Shown here: piece by piece, positions 16,550 through 25,477 of the stretch
Position numbering within the stretch: position 1 is the stretch's first letter
How the letters are laid out: every line of letters begins with the position of its first letter
Assembly: GCF_011683955.1 (NCBI RefSeq)
Contig: NZ_JAAQPI010000004.1
Span: 1-64,000, forward strand
DNA length: 64,000 nt
Direction: 5' to 3'
DNA from: Pseudomaricurvus alkylphenolicus
GTDB taxonomy: Bacteria; Pseudomonadota; Gammaproteobacteria; Pseudomonadales; Cellvibrionaceae
Position numbers and translations under genes: made by a program
The notes under the pieces: generated by a model
Told to the model about the DNA's origin: nothing
The model's database searches: none
The model's input: the letters and a program-made list of their open reading frames with translations, nothing else

Positions 16550-18760
16550 TCAAAAGAACTTTTTGTTAAAGCTCAAAATAGCGGATCGTGGCTGATTGGG
16601 GATAAATCCATTGGGATAGACTCCCGGAATAATTCTATAAACATCGGTCACCGTATTATCGTCAAACACGTTATTGACTGATAACGAGACTGACCAACCC
16701 TCTCCTTTGATTCCCCCCCTCATGTTGGTCAAACTGTAGCTGTCCAGTTCCACATTCAAAGAATTGTCCGGCCGGAATTCCGTGCTGCGTTCATCCACAT
16801 ACATGACATCGGCACCAACGAACGCCGTCATATTGTCACTGGATACCACCCATTCATAGTCGGCACTGAGCGACAAGGTCATTTCCGGAGTATAGGGTAT
16901 GTCATCGCCACCCATGCCACTTGACGCTATAGGATTATCCTCCACCAACTCCGCATTGGTGAAATTGGCGCTTGCTATCATCTCCAGGCCATCGATGGGA
17001 TAAGCCGTCAGATCAAACTCCATCCCCTTGATTTCCGCTGCGCCACCATTCCCTCTGAAGGGGAAGGAAACACTGCCGCTGGTCGCCTGGTCTTGAAGCT
17101 GAATGTCGCTCCAGTCGATATAGTAAAAGGCCGCATTTGCTACTACTTTTCCTTCAGCCAATGTGGTCTTAATCCCCAATTCGAAGTTCTCAAGGGAGTC
17201 CGAACCGAAACCGGCCGGGATATTGACATTGGCGATTGCCGCGGCTGTTTGGTCGTTGGCTCCACCGGCCCTGTAACCCTCCGCCCACTGAAAATAGGTT
17301 AATACATCCTCGTTGAGCTGATAGGAAATGTTGAACTTGCCAATGATGTCACTTTCACCAAATGCCAGAGCGGGACCAACACCGGCTCCATCGCCACCGC
17401 CGAATCCCGTGACTGAGGTTCCGACTTCATTGATTTCAAAGTCAAACCAACGCAAACCGGCAGTGATGTTCAGTGAACCCGTTATATCCATGCTCACTTC
17501 GGTAAATACCGCAACTTCCTCTACCGAGGTCTCTACATTTCTGTCCAGATAAGCCGTTGGATTCCCAGAAACGCGGCCTCCCATCTCGGCGCTGAGAATA
17601 GCGCTTCGGAAGTAGCGCTCTTCGTCTTGCATAAATACACCTGCCAATACCTGAACTCGGCTGTCCCAATCAGAAGAAAACCTCACCTCGTAGGACTCCA
17701 ACTCTCTGTACTTGGGTTGAGTAATCGTACTACGGCCCTCGCCGTCAAACGGAAGACCCAGGAACCTGTCCAGGGCGAGAGACGAATCCCGATTTAGAAC
17801 CGAATCTCTCTCCAGTTTTGAAGCCGTAGCCGTAATGGTTCCCGAAGCTGTCGAATAGTTCAAGGTCGCATTGTAAATCTTCATATCGTCTTCAAAAGGG
17901 TTGCGACTGGCATCCGCCTGCTCGTTTTTCGGAAGGGGCTCCCCGTTATAATTCACTTCATTGAAGTAAGCACCGCCATTCGTTTCCGTATCCTGAGTCG
18001 TAGCCATCAGGTAGAGACTCAGTTCATCAGTCGGTTGGTAGGCGAGTGATACTCTGGCGGCAACGGTTGAATCGTTATTAACACCATCGTCGAAGTTGTT
18101 GTCAATAAACCCGCCCTTTTCCAGATGGTAGCCTGCAGCTCTGAGGGCCAACTTCCCCTCTACAAGGGGTAGATTCCCTATAACTTCCAGCTCATGACCG
18201 AAGTCAGCACTGTCAGTGTCCCTCAGGCTAACCGTCGCCTCCAGTTCAGACTCATAAACATTGGGTTTATTCGTGATATAACGAATGGTCCCAGACAATG
18301 AACTGGATCCGAAAGTCGTACCCTGAGGACCTTTCAAAACTTCAACCCGATCAATATCGAAGAGTTTTATATCTGGCTGACGGCCACCGCCGTCCTGGGC
18401 ATTTTCTCCGGTAATGATCACTTCGTCCAAATACAATCCAACTGTACCCCCACCGGTGGAATTGACCCCCCGAATGATGTAGCGTTTATCTCCAGGACCT
18501 TGGTCGAATGTAGCTAACCCCGGAACCATACGAAAAAAGTCACCAAAATCAGAGGCACCCATAGAGTCGAGTTTACTACCACCAAGCGCTTGAACTGAAA
18601 AAGGTATATCTTGAATAGCGGCTGCCCCACGCTTTGTTGCCGTCACTACAATTTCTTCGATTGCAAAGTCTGCATCAGCACTTGCGGACCCACTGAAATA
18701 AAATGTCGTTGCCGCAACTGCAACCGATAGAGCTGTACGAGTTTTCTTATGAGCTTTCAT
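16550..18760 (-). CDS. TonB-dependent outer-membrane receptor
   Basis: 736 residues. Signal peptide (MKAHKKTRTALSVAVAATTF then SGSASADA), TonB-box-like EEIVVTATKRG, plug domain with VPGLATFDQ and DRVEVLKGPQGTTFGSSSLSG, and a barrel ending in PRSAILSFNKKFF with terminal Phe. The start ATG follows GGAGAGAGTA. The palindrome TTGCGTTTGACGCAA lies about 175 bp upstream (18933-18947) and matches one in front of the DapA-family operon. It is therefore probably co-regulated by the LysR protein at 23204 and takes up the substrate of that pathway. Confidence 0.93.
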   Translation of the reverse strand: MKAHKKTRTALSVAVAATTFYFSGSASADADFAIEEIVVTATKRGAAAIQDIPFSVQALGGSKLDSMGASDFGDFFRMVPGLATFDQGPGDKRYIIRGVNSTGGGTVGLYLDEVIITGENAQDGGGRQPDIKLFDIDRVEVLKGPQGTTFGSSSLSGTIRYITNKPNVYESELEATVSLRDTDSADFGHELEVIGNLPLVEGKLALRAAGYHLEKGGFIDNNFDDGVNNDSTVAARVSLAYQPTDELSLYLMATTQDTETNGGAYFNEVNYNGEPLPKNEQADASRNPFEDDMKIYNATLNYSTASGTITATASKLERDSVLNRDSSLALDRFLGLPFDGEGRSTITQPKYRELESYEVRFSSDWDSRVQVLAGVFMQDEERYFRSAILSAEMGGRVSGNPTAYLDRNVETSVEEVAVFTEVSMDITGSLNITAGLRWFDFEINEVGTSVTGFGGGDGAGVGPALAFGESDIIGKFNISYQLNEDVLTYFQWAEGYRAGGANDQTAAAIANVNIPAGFGSDSLENFELGIKTTLAEGKVVANAAFYYIDWSDIQLQDQATSGSVSFPFRGNGGAAEIKGMEFDLTAYPIDGLEMIASANFTNAELVEDNPIASSGMGGDDIPYTPEMTLSLSADYEWVVSSDNMTAFVGADVMYVDERSTEFRPDNSLNVELDSYSLTNMRGGIKGEGWSVSLSVNNVFDDNTVTDVYRIIPGVYPNGFIPNQPRSAILSFNKKFF

Positions 18761-18932
18761 TACTCTCTCCAGAATTTTGTATATTGTTGTAGCCGTTGGT
18801 TAGTCACGTGATTTCTCCTCGGATTCATCGTCTTTCAGATCAAATCCACGCCAAAGAGTTATTGAACATCTTTGATGGCTTCACATTAACAAAGCAGGAA
18901 ATTTCATCAATAACACTAAACATCTAAACTTG

Positions 18933-18947
18933 TTGCGTTTGACGCAA
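18933..18947. promoter_or_regulatory. LysR-type operator candidate TTGCG-N5-CGCAA
   Basis: 15-bp perfect-arm palindrome TTGCGTTTGACGCAA, containing the T-N11-A core typical of LysR-type sites. The same arms with the same 5-bp spacer, preceded by the same TTG, recur at 23059-23073 in the intergenic region next to the lysR gene. Here it lies upstream of the TonB receptor and just past the last oxidase gene. Confidence 0.65.
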
Positions 18948-18960
18948 TTATCTGGCCAAT

Positions 18961-20406
18961 TTACGCCGGCTCATCAGGCTTGTGGGTGATTTTTTTAATC
19001 AGAACGGGCTTTACCGGAAACTGTGCCGTAAATGGTCCGACCTCATTTTCAGATGCCTCCCTGTACTCGGCGATAGCTTTAGTCAGCGGGTAATTGCAGT
19101 AACGGCCCTGGCATAGCCCCATTCCCGTTCGGCTGATCAGTTTAACCGCGCTCCCTGAGCTGATGCAGGAGTTTTCCGCAAGCGCCTTTTTAATATCGCC
19201 AGCTGTGATTCCCTCGCACTTACAGATGTTTGTCTCATCCGACAGCAATTGGTTTAGCAGGTTTCCCGGATAAGACAACTCTCTCAGCAGTCCGGCAAAA
19301 GCATTGATATTCGAAAGGCGTCTTCTTACCGGTTCCGCCAGCCTGGCTGCCGCGGTCGAACCCAACACGCCTTTTTTCAACAATACTCCCAGCGCCGCCA
19401 ATCGCCCCTCTTCGAGCGCTGCATCGGCTCCAGCAACACCCGTGACTTCTCCAGCAACACTGATGCCCGGCACACTGGATTGCATCCACTGATTGTGTCT
19501 GACAATCCAGCCTCCTGCTTGTGAGGACCACTCACATTCTGCCCCCGATTGACGAGCCAACTCTGAAGAAACCAGAAAGTTATAACACACGCCCAATCGA
19601 TCAGCTTCAACCCGTCGAGACTCGTTTTTTTGAACAATACCGTCGAGGCTAATCGACGCAATATCGATACTGGATACCTGCAGGTCGCCATTCGCCCGCA
19701 CCAGCGACTCCTGAAAGGATACAGGTACTCCGGCATTCCTTAATCGATACAACGTTTTAGCCAGGAACAGAAATTTGCCACTGAATCTGAGCATGGTGAA
19801 TGGATTTCGTATGATCGATAGCATCCGTTTGAATTGTTGAGCAAAAACCACCCCAACCACATGGCCACCAGCCTGACACACCTGATCGGCGACGATGAGC
19901 TGCAAGGGATGCGTACCCACAAAAAGAAAACGTTCCCCAGGTACGATTTGCTGACTCTTTACAAAGGCTTGAATTCCCCCCGTTGCCATCACACCGGGAA
20001 GATTCCAGCCGGGGAAAGCTGCCGCCATGTCATGGCAACCCGTAGCGAAAATCAGGTGTTCCGTCTGTATCTCTTCGATCAACACGCCTGTATCCACAAC
20101 AACCTTGATTCGATTGCTGTTTTCCCCGTTACTACCGGCAGCAAACGTGCCCAAAACCGTGGAACCTAACAACCATCGTATGTTTTTACGCGTTGATGCA
20201 GAAGCCAGGACCGATTTTCCTTCGCGATAAATACTGTCCGGCATCCAGCTGTGAACCCTGAACCCTTCCGGGGGTTGACGGAAAATTTGCCCGCCCGGTT
20301 TGGTCTGTTCATCGAGCACAATAACATTCAAGCCATGAACCGAAGCAATCTCCGCTGCCGCAAGTCCGGCCGGACCAGCACCCACTATGACCAACTCAGC
20401 GTCCAT
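18961..20406 (-). CDS. FAD/NAD(P)-dependent oxidoreductase subunit with BFD-like 2Fe-2S domain
   Basis: 481 residues. N-terminal dinucleotide motif GAGPAGLAAAEIASVHG, a central pyridine nucleotide-disulfide oxidoreductase fold with FATGCHD, and a C-terminal bacterioferredoxin-associated-type domain with four cysteines (CKCEG ... GLCQGRYC). This is the architecture of the large subunit of HcnB / opine oxidase A / D-hydroxyproline dehydrogenase-type complexes. It overlaps the 2Fe-2S subunit by 11 bp (translational coupling). With the two upstream genes it forms a three-subunit membrane-associated amine or imino-acid dehydrogenase; the substrate could be hydroxyproline or a related cyclic amino acid. 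Confidence 0.88.
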   Translation of the reverse strand: MDAELVIVGAGPAGLAAAEIASVHGLNVIVLDEQTKPGGQIFRQPPEGFRVHSWMPDSIYREGKSVLASASTRKNIRWLLGSTVLGTFAAGSNGENSNRIKVVVDTGVLIEEIQTEHLIFATGCHDMAAAFPGWNLPGVMATGGIQAFVKSQQIVPGERFLFVGTHPLQLIVADQVCQAGGHVVGVVFAQQFKRMLSIIRNPFTMLRFSGKFLFLAKTLYRLRNAGVPVSFQESLVRANGDLQVSSIDIASISLDGIVQKNESRRVEADRLGVCYNFLVSSELARQSGAECEWSSQAGGWIVRHNQWMQSSVPGISVAGEVTGVAGADAALEEGRLAALGVLLKKGVLGSTAAARLAEPVRRRLSNINAFAGLLRELSYPGNLLNQLLSDETNICKCEGITAGDIKKALAENSCISSGSAVKLISRTGMGLCQGRYCNYPLTKAIAEYREASENEVGPFTAQFPVKPVLIKKITHKPDEPA

Positions 20407-20779
20407 GCCTGCCTCTGATACTCGAGTTATTGAGGGTGTCCACGGAGTCGCCCACCACGACGCTTAACCCCTCTGTCACTGGCGTCATACAAGCGCGAAC
20501 CCATTGAACCTTCTCAACTCTCTCGTCTTTCTCGGCTTTCTCAGTTTTCTCCTCTCCTGGCCGCGACTGCTGAATACCAACCAGGCACTCGAAGCATGTC
20601 CCCATATTGCAGTAAGGACCTCTGCAGTCTCCTTGTCGGTTGCGATTAAACACGGTTATTCCGAATGCCAATAGTGCTGTCGCCAGGCTCTCATTGAGAT
20701 AAGTCTCAGTGAGATCACCGTTAATCTCAATGGGAACCTTTGCGGGGCGCTCGACCCCGATAAATATTCGTTTATTCAT
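20396..20779 (-). CDS. Small 2Fe-2S subunit of the amino/imino-acid dehydrogenase
   Basis: 127 residues. The plant-type 2Fe-2S cluster cysteines appear in GDCRGPYCNMGTCFEC followed by a distal VRACMTPV. This is the small HcnA/SoxX-like subunit that links the two flavoprotein subunits. A charged EKTEKAEKDERVEK insert near residues 75-90 is unusual for this otherwise compact protein. It begins 7 bp after the preceding gene's stop and its end overlaps the next gene, confirming one operon. Confidence 0.87.
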   Translation of the reverse strand: MNKRIFIGVERPAKVPIEINGDLTETYLNESLATALLAFGITVFNRNRQGDCRGPYCNMGTCFECLVGIQQSRPGEEKTEKAEKDERVEKVQWVRACMTPVTEGLSVVVGDSVDTLNNSSIRGRHGR

Positions 20780-20785
20780 GATAGG

Positions 20786-21991
20786 CTAGTTTCCCATATA
20801 CATATTGACATGGCCGAAGCGGGCCGGCGAATAGGGTTGCAATGCTTCAGAAGGTAGACCGGTCAGTATTTCTTCGCTCAACAGGCGGGCGTAGAGAGGG
20901 CCAAAAGTAAATCCCGACCCACCAGCAGCCACGTAAAAACCCGGCGTCTGATCCACCTGACCGACGATCGGCAATTGATCGGCTGTGACACCCGTGATTC
21001 CCGTCCAGGTTCTGAGCAAGTGTAGTTGATTGACAGCTGGTACAATCTCACTCGCAACACCAAGATTGCTTTTCAGGGCATCCAGGCTTAATTTTGCCGG
21101 GGCATTGCTTATCCACTTTCCTGCATGTTGCTGTAACCTGGCCGACCAGCCGCCTCCAATCAGGAGATTGCCATCCTCAACTTGCTTTAAAGACAACTTT
21201 CTACCGACATGCTGCACCATGTGCTTTAGGAAAACCGGAACAGGTTCCGTCACGCTCATCATCAATGCAACTGGAAATATGGGTAAATGTATATTGGCCA
21301 TGGCCGCTATTTCATGGGCCCAGGCGCCTGAAGCGTTCAATACCTTCTCGGCCCGTATCTCAAGGCGCTCACTGGCTTTCTCTCCTGGTCGAATCCGGCT
21401 TGATACGTTCCATCCCGCCCCAACTTTGTCCAATCCCATTACCGCAGTATCGGTAAAAAAATCAGCCCCCAATGCTTCCGCTTTTCTGGCAAAAGCCGGC
21501 GTCAACAAACGCGGATTACAATGTCCCTCTTCCCTGCAATATAAGGCGGCCTGTACGGTTTCGCCAAGATAAGGCGCACGCGCTAAAGTTTCTTCAGCAC
21601 TTAACAATTCAACGGCCAACCCGTACCTGTTCTCCAACTTCGCTTTGCGCTCGAGGAGTCTAATTTGCTCACTGGTTTCCGCTACCATCACACCACCAGA
21701 CATGGATAAACCAATATCGCAAGACAGTTCGTCTTCTAGAGTATTCCATTGCTCGATGGCTGCAAGTGTCAGGGGAATAAGATGCGGCAATTGCGCCTTG
21801 AGATGAGTCTCGTTATGAATCAGCCGGTGCTCCAGTTGAAAATGCAGTGAGCCGGCATTTCTACCCGACGCTCCGGCGTTTAGCTGGCCCCGCTCGATAA
21901 TCGCGACAGAAACGCCGGCTTTCGCCAGGAAATAGGCGCTCGCGCACCCAATAACGCCGCCGCCAATGATGGCTACGTCATAATTCCTCAT
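20786..21991 (-). CDS. FAD-dependent DAO-family oxidoreductase subunit
   Basis: 401 residues from the ATG at 21991 (MRNYDVAIIGGG); a longer frame to 22048 would run far into the upstream gene. Rossmann motif IGGGVIGCASAYFLAKAG, a central (GASGRNAG) FAD-contact segment, and the C-terminal VAAGGSGFTFGPLYARLL motif of D-amino-acid/glycine-oxidase-type enzymes. It corresponds to HcnC, the catalytic subunit that oxidises the amine carbon. Start overlaps the DapA-family stop by 14 bp. In Pseudomonas, similar trimers oxidise D-hydroxyproline before a DapA-like deaminase acts, the same pairing as here; the match of substrate is inference. Confidence 0.88.
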   Translation of the reverse strand: MRNYDVAIIGGGVIGCASAYFLAKAGVSVAIIERGQLNAGASGRNAGSLHFQLEHRLIHNETHLKAQLPHLIPLTLAAIEQWNTLEDELSCDIGLSMSGGVMVAETSEQIRLLERKAKLENRYGLAVELLSAEETLARAPYLGETVQAALYCREEGHCNPRLLTPAFARKAEALGADFFTDTAVMGLDKVGAGWNVSSRIRPGEKASERLEIRAEKVLNASGAWAHEIAAMANIHLPIFPVALMMSVTEPVPVFLKHMVQHVGRKLSLKQVEDGNLLIGGGWSARLQQHAGKWISNAPAKLSLDALKSNLGVASEIVPAVNQLHLLRTWTGITGVTADQLPIVGQVDQTPGFYVAAGGSGFTFGPLYARLLSEEILTGLPSEALQPYSPARFGHVNMYMGN

Positions 21992-22910
21992 TCGGTAATC
22001 TTCCGACTGCCAGCAGGGTTTTCCTGACTTCATCCACACCGCGTTCATCGAGTGGCAAAATTGGACTACGCGGATAGCCGCCCGGTAACCCCTGCTGATT
22101 CAGAGCTTCCTTGAAAATAGCCTGGGCCGATCCGAATTTTCCGGTGTAGTCCGAGTTAAACCAGGCCTGCATTAAGGTGGTGTCCTTTTTGGCAATTATT
22201 CTGGCTGTTTCGATGTCGCCGGCCCAAATTGCATTAAAAAAATCAGGATGATCTCGACCCAGAATAGCTCCTGCTCCCATCATTCCATCCGCGTTGTCCT
22301 GCTGTACCAAGGTGATTCCAAGATCACTCATCGGGATGCCAAACACGCGAACCTTATCCTTCAGCGCATAAAATACATTCAGAAAGTGCCTTTGGTCCGG
22401 CGTGGAGTTTTTTATGGCAACCACTTTGTCCAGTTCTGCCAATTTTTGCAACAACTCCAAAGACATATCCACATTTGTACCTGGAGGCCAGTTGTAAACG
22501 CAGATTGGTAAGGAAATTTCCCCACTGACCTCAGCATAAAATTCATAGATTTCATTGTCCGTTAGCTTCATATAGGGAGGAGCTGACAAAAGGATGCCAT
22601 CGAAGCCAAACCCCTGGGCAAGTTCAGAATTTCTGATCACCTCTGCTGCAGTGTACCCATTGCAGCCGGCAATAATCGTGCACTTGCCTCTCAGTTCGCT
22701 ACTGACGGTTTCCAGAAGATATCGCTTTTCCTCGAAGGACAAAGTAAACCACTCACCCTGTGTCCCCGCCGTTATTACGCCGTGCATTCCTTCCCTATTG
22801 AGCCAGCTGAGCAGCTTTCTCAGGGACTCGCAATCTAATTCACCTTCTTTGGTAAATGGCGTTGTTATAGCAGGAATGTAGCCTCGCCACTGCACCGAAT
22901 TTCTATCCAT
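21978..22910 (-). CDS. DapA-family (dihydrodipicolinate synthase/N-acetylneuraminate lyase) aldolase
   Basis: 310 residues from ATG 22910, which follows GAGGAAGT; the frame extends 11 codons further without support. TIM-barrel class I enzyme: active-site motif AGTQGEWFTLS in place of GTTGE, Tyr139 in VYNWPPG and Schiff-base Lys167 in VVAIKNST. The family covers aldolases and deaminases. Adjacent to an HcnABC-type dehydrogenase it most resembles the pyrroline-4-hydroxy-2-carboxylate deaminase step of hydroxyproline catabolism, but related keto-acid aldolases cannot be excluded. First gene of the operon, divergent from lysR. Confidence 0.88.
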   Translation of the reverse strand: MDRNSVQWRGYIPAITTPFTKEGELDCESLRKLLSWLNREGMHGVITAGTQGEWFTLSFEEKRYLLETVSSELRGKCTIIAGCNGYTAAEVIRNSELAQGFGFDGILLSAPPYMKLTDNEIYEFYAEVSGEISLPICVYNWPPGTNVDMSLELLQKLAELDKVVAIKNSTPDQRHFLNVFYALKDKVRVFGIPMSDLGITLVQQDNADGMMGAGAILGRDHPDFFNAIWAGDIETARIIAKKDTTLMQAWFNSDYTGKFGSAQAIFKEALNQQGLPGGYPRSPILPLDERGVDEVRKTLLAVGRLPNEEL

Positions 22911-23058
22911 TCTTACTTCCTCAATGGAATTACATAAATCCAATCAGCCCGCTATGTTCTCTGCCGACTGACCTTCCACACCGATTTGTTTTCTTCAATA
23001 ACGCCTTAGACTAAACCCTACCCCCCTCTCTCACAATAGCAAAGGATATTGAAGTTTG

Positions 23059-23073
23059 TTGCGGTAAGCGCAA
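23059..23073. promoter_or_regulatory. LysR-type operator candidate TTGCG-N5-CGCAA (divergent promoter)
   Basis: TTGCGGTAAGCGCAA, a 15-bp palindrome in the 293-bp gap between the DapA-family gene and lysR. It shares arms, spacing and the leading TTG with 18933-18947. Its position between divergent genes is the classic place for a LysR-type binding site controlling both. Confidence 0.7.
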
Positions 23074-23203
23074 ATTTGCCTTAACTTAGGACCCAGTGGA
23101 CCGGATGAAGCAATTCCGTTCATTCTCGCTGGCTGGGTAATATTCAGTTCAACACTCTAATACATTGAAAAGCATGATGTTTTTCGAGGCAACCTGCAAG
23201 ATC

Positions 23204-24136
23204 ATGAAAGTTAACAACACTCGACTTATGTATCTATACGAAGCTCAGCGCTGCGGTACGATGAATGCCGCTAGCGAAGCACTTGATGTGGCCCCTTCCT
23301 CTGTGACGCGCCAGTTGGCGGCATTGGAAAAAGAGCTGGGGATCGCACTGTTTGAAAAAGGTCGCCGAGGGATCAAGCTAACGGAGGCGGGAGAACTTGC
23401 CTGTGAACATTACCGCGAGCGATGCTCACATGAGGAAGCCTTTCTTTCACAGCTCGATAAACTCAAAAGTCTGAAAACGGGTACGATAAAAGTGGCTATC
23501 GGAGAAGCTTTCCTGTCCGATGAGTTTAGCCGGCTTATTAGTCAATTTATGGCCGACAACCCCGGTATTACCGTGGAAATAAGCATCGGTAAAACCAATC
23601 ACGTGGTCGAACTTGTCAAAGAAGACGACGTTCACTTCGGTCTTATTTTTGATATACCACGAGATCCGAAAATCCGGATTAAATTAGCTTTGCCACAGCC
23701 ACTAAAAGTTATTCTACACCCGAGTCATCCGCTGATCAAAAGCAGGATTATCACGCTGTCAGAAGCTGCACAGCACAGAACGGCTTTACCGGATAAAACC
23801 TATCGTATGCGTCAAATAGTGCATATGGCTGAGGATGAAAATCAAACATTTATCGACCCGGAACTTACTTCAAACTCTTTGCTGTTATTGAAGGATTATG
23901 TAAAAACCGGAAAGGGAATCAGCTTTATGCCTGAGATCGCGGTAAAACATGAACTGTTGACAAATCAGCTTATTAGCAAGCCAACTGACAGCTCTCTGTT
24001 CAACGGTACCAAAATAAGTGTCGTTTCACGGCTGGGAAGACAGCTCCCCAACAGCGCCGATTTACTGATGCGGAGAATTCAAGTCTATTTGAATGAATCC
24101 ATTGATGTATTAAGTGCGTTAAATACATCGGGATAG
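23204..24136 (+). CDS. LysR-family transcriptional regulator
   Basis: 310 residues from ATG 23204, chosen because the paralogous pseudogene at 8939 starts at the equivalent position (M-x-x-NNTRLMYLYE); a longer frame begins at 23165. N-terminal winged HTH (NAASEALDVAPSSVTRQLAALEKEL, FEKGRRGIKLTEAGE), then a two-lobed effector domain (GTIKVAIGEAFLSD, VHFGLIFDIPRDP). Divergent from the DapA/dehydrogenase operon, with a palindrome in the shared promoter. It is the likely substrate-responsive activator of that operon and of the TonB receptor at 18760. Confidence 0.92.
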   Translation: MKVNNTRLMYLYEAQRCGTMNAASEALDVAPSSVTRQLAALEKELGIALFEKGRRGIKLTEAGELACEHYRERCSHEEAFLSQLDKLKSLKTGTIKVAIGEAFLSDEFSRLISQFMADNPGITVEISIGKTNHVVELVKEDDVHFGLIFDIPRDPKIRIKLALPQPLKVILHPSHPLIKSRIITLSEAAQHRTALPDKTYRMRQIVHMAEDENQTFIDPELTSNSLLLLKDYVKTGKGISFMPEIAVKHELLTNQLISKPTDSSLFNGTKISVVSRLGRQLPNSADLLMRRIQVYLNESIDVLSALNTSG

Positions 24137-24294
24137 GCATTTTCCCGGGCTAACTCACAAACTCAGGTTGTGTTGCCAACTCTCGTCAATTCGGAAGAAT
24201 ACCATGGGCGAACCGGTGCTGAGTGTGAGCTGGGATGGGATGGAATCTTGACAGAATTCGTCAAAACCCGCTTAACTGTCTGAATTTCTTACCA

Positions 24295-24585
24295 TTATTC
24301 GGAACGACTTAAGTCAGTGGCCTTAGGCCCATAATCCACTCCCAGCTTCTCAAATATCGGATCCTTCACGGTCAGTTCGGCTCTGAGCGTCGCCAGTTCG
24401 ACTTCAGTTTGTTGTTTCGCCGCTTCTGCATCAGCAAGCTTCGCCTCCATTGCCGATAGGAGGTTCGCTTGTTTGTCAGCCGAAGACTGTTGATCTTTGA
24501 GCTGTGCGGTTGCTGAAGCTGACAGCGCTTCAACCTCTTTCAACTGAACATCCAAGTCCATCAATTTCCGGTCGGAGACGACCAA
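24295..24585 (-). CDS. Coiled-coil protein fragment of unknown function
   Basis: 96 codons, mostly alpha-helical and Ala/Glu/Lys/Gln-rich (LKEVEALSASATAQLKDQQ, AEAAKQQTEVELATLRAEL), ending DPIFEKLGVDYGPKATDLSRSE. The open frame continues upstream without a start until it meets IS5-family sequence near 24590. It looks like the C-terminal end of a longer protein cut by the insertion. Family not recognised. Confidence 0.4.
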   Translation of the reverse strand: MVVSDRKLMDLDVQLKEVEALSASATAQLKDQQSSADKQANLLSAMEAKLADAEAAKQQTEVELATLRAELTVKDPIFEKLGVDYGPKATDLSRSE

Positions 24586-24589
24586 TTGT

Positions 24590-25259
24590 TTTCTCGATCC
24601 CTCAATAAGACGCCGGCAATCGTTCGCAAGCGCTTTACGGCTGTTTTAGCGCTTGCGCGCTTTTTGGCGTGACGAAAGAAACGCAGGTTTAGACGCATCT
24701 CCTTAACTTCCTTGGCATAAGTCCGTCACTGCTGAATGCCGTGGTGTTTAGCCAGTTTGTTGAAGCGATTAATGATTTTGACCGCTAGCTTCCCATCAGT
24801 TGGGTAAGTGATGTACTTTTCTTGAACCGTGGAGTCAATATTGACGGTTTTGTCTTCAATGACATCGCCATGAATTTGAGCCGACATTTTGAAGATTTTC
24901 TCTACACCCGCCGCGCCAATTCGTTTACGAAAATGCACCAATTCCGTTGGGTGACATGGTGCCTTGTTCTGAAAGGATTTTAGGCACAGAATGCCTGATA
25001 GTAGGGATTTCTTTTCCACTGGAGAACAACATTCTCGTCGCTCAGATTCTCCAGCTGCTTGAGAATCAACAGGCCGACCAAGACGCGAATTGGGATGCTT
25101 GGACGGCCTTTCTTGTCAGCGTATGTTGTTCAAAGGTCCGCTCGAAGTCTTCCCAGGGGATCACTTTGGTGAGCATGAGCAATGGGTCAGCGGCATCAAG
25201 TTGATCGAGGAGATCAGCGCCAAAGAAGCTCGTTTGCTGGTACTGATCGGTGTCCATTA
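24590..25259 (-). pseudogene. IS5-family transposase pseudogene
   Basis: Minus strand, in order: YQQTSFFGADLLDQLDAADPLL (N-terminal domain), a frameshift near 25066, LENLSDE-type sequence, then CHPTELVHFRKRIGAAGVEKIF and VNIDSTVQEKYITYPTDGKLAVKI with the first catalytic Asp, then KLAKHHGIQQ followed by a stop. The middle half is missing and several frameshifts are present. The C-terminal DDE part is not found downstream, where a basic stretch and the coiled-coil fragment follow. Confidence 0.85.
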
Positions 25260-25477
25260 GCATAGTTATCCTTGAGCATTTCGACCAGAAATTTAGCCCC
25301 CAAACCCAGAGCTCATAAGGCCTGGCGGGCTTTTTCAGGGTCGACTATTTAAGCGCCTGAGAAAAACGCTGGGGAAATAGGTTGTAAAAACAACGGCTTA
25401 TGGGGTACGAACGCGAGATATCGTCCCCTTATGCCAGCGAACTCAATATATCAGTACCCCAAATTAGCCAATGCTGA

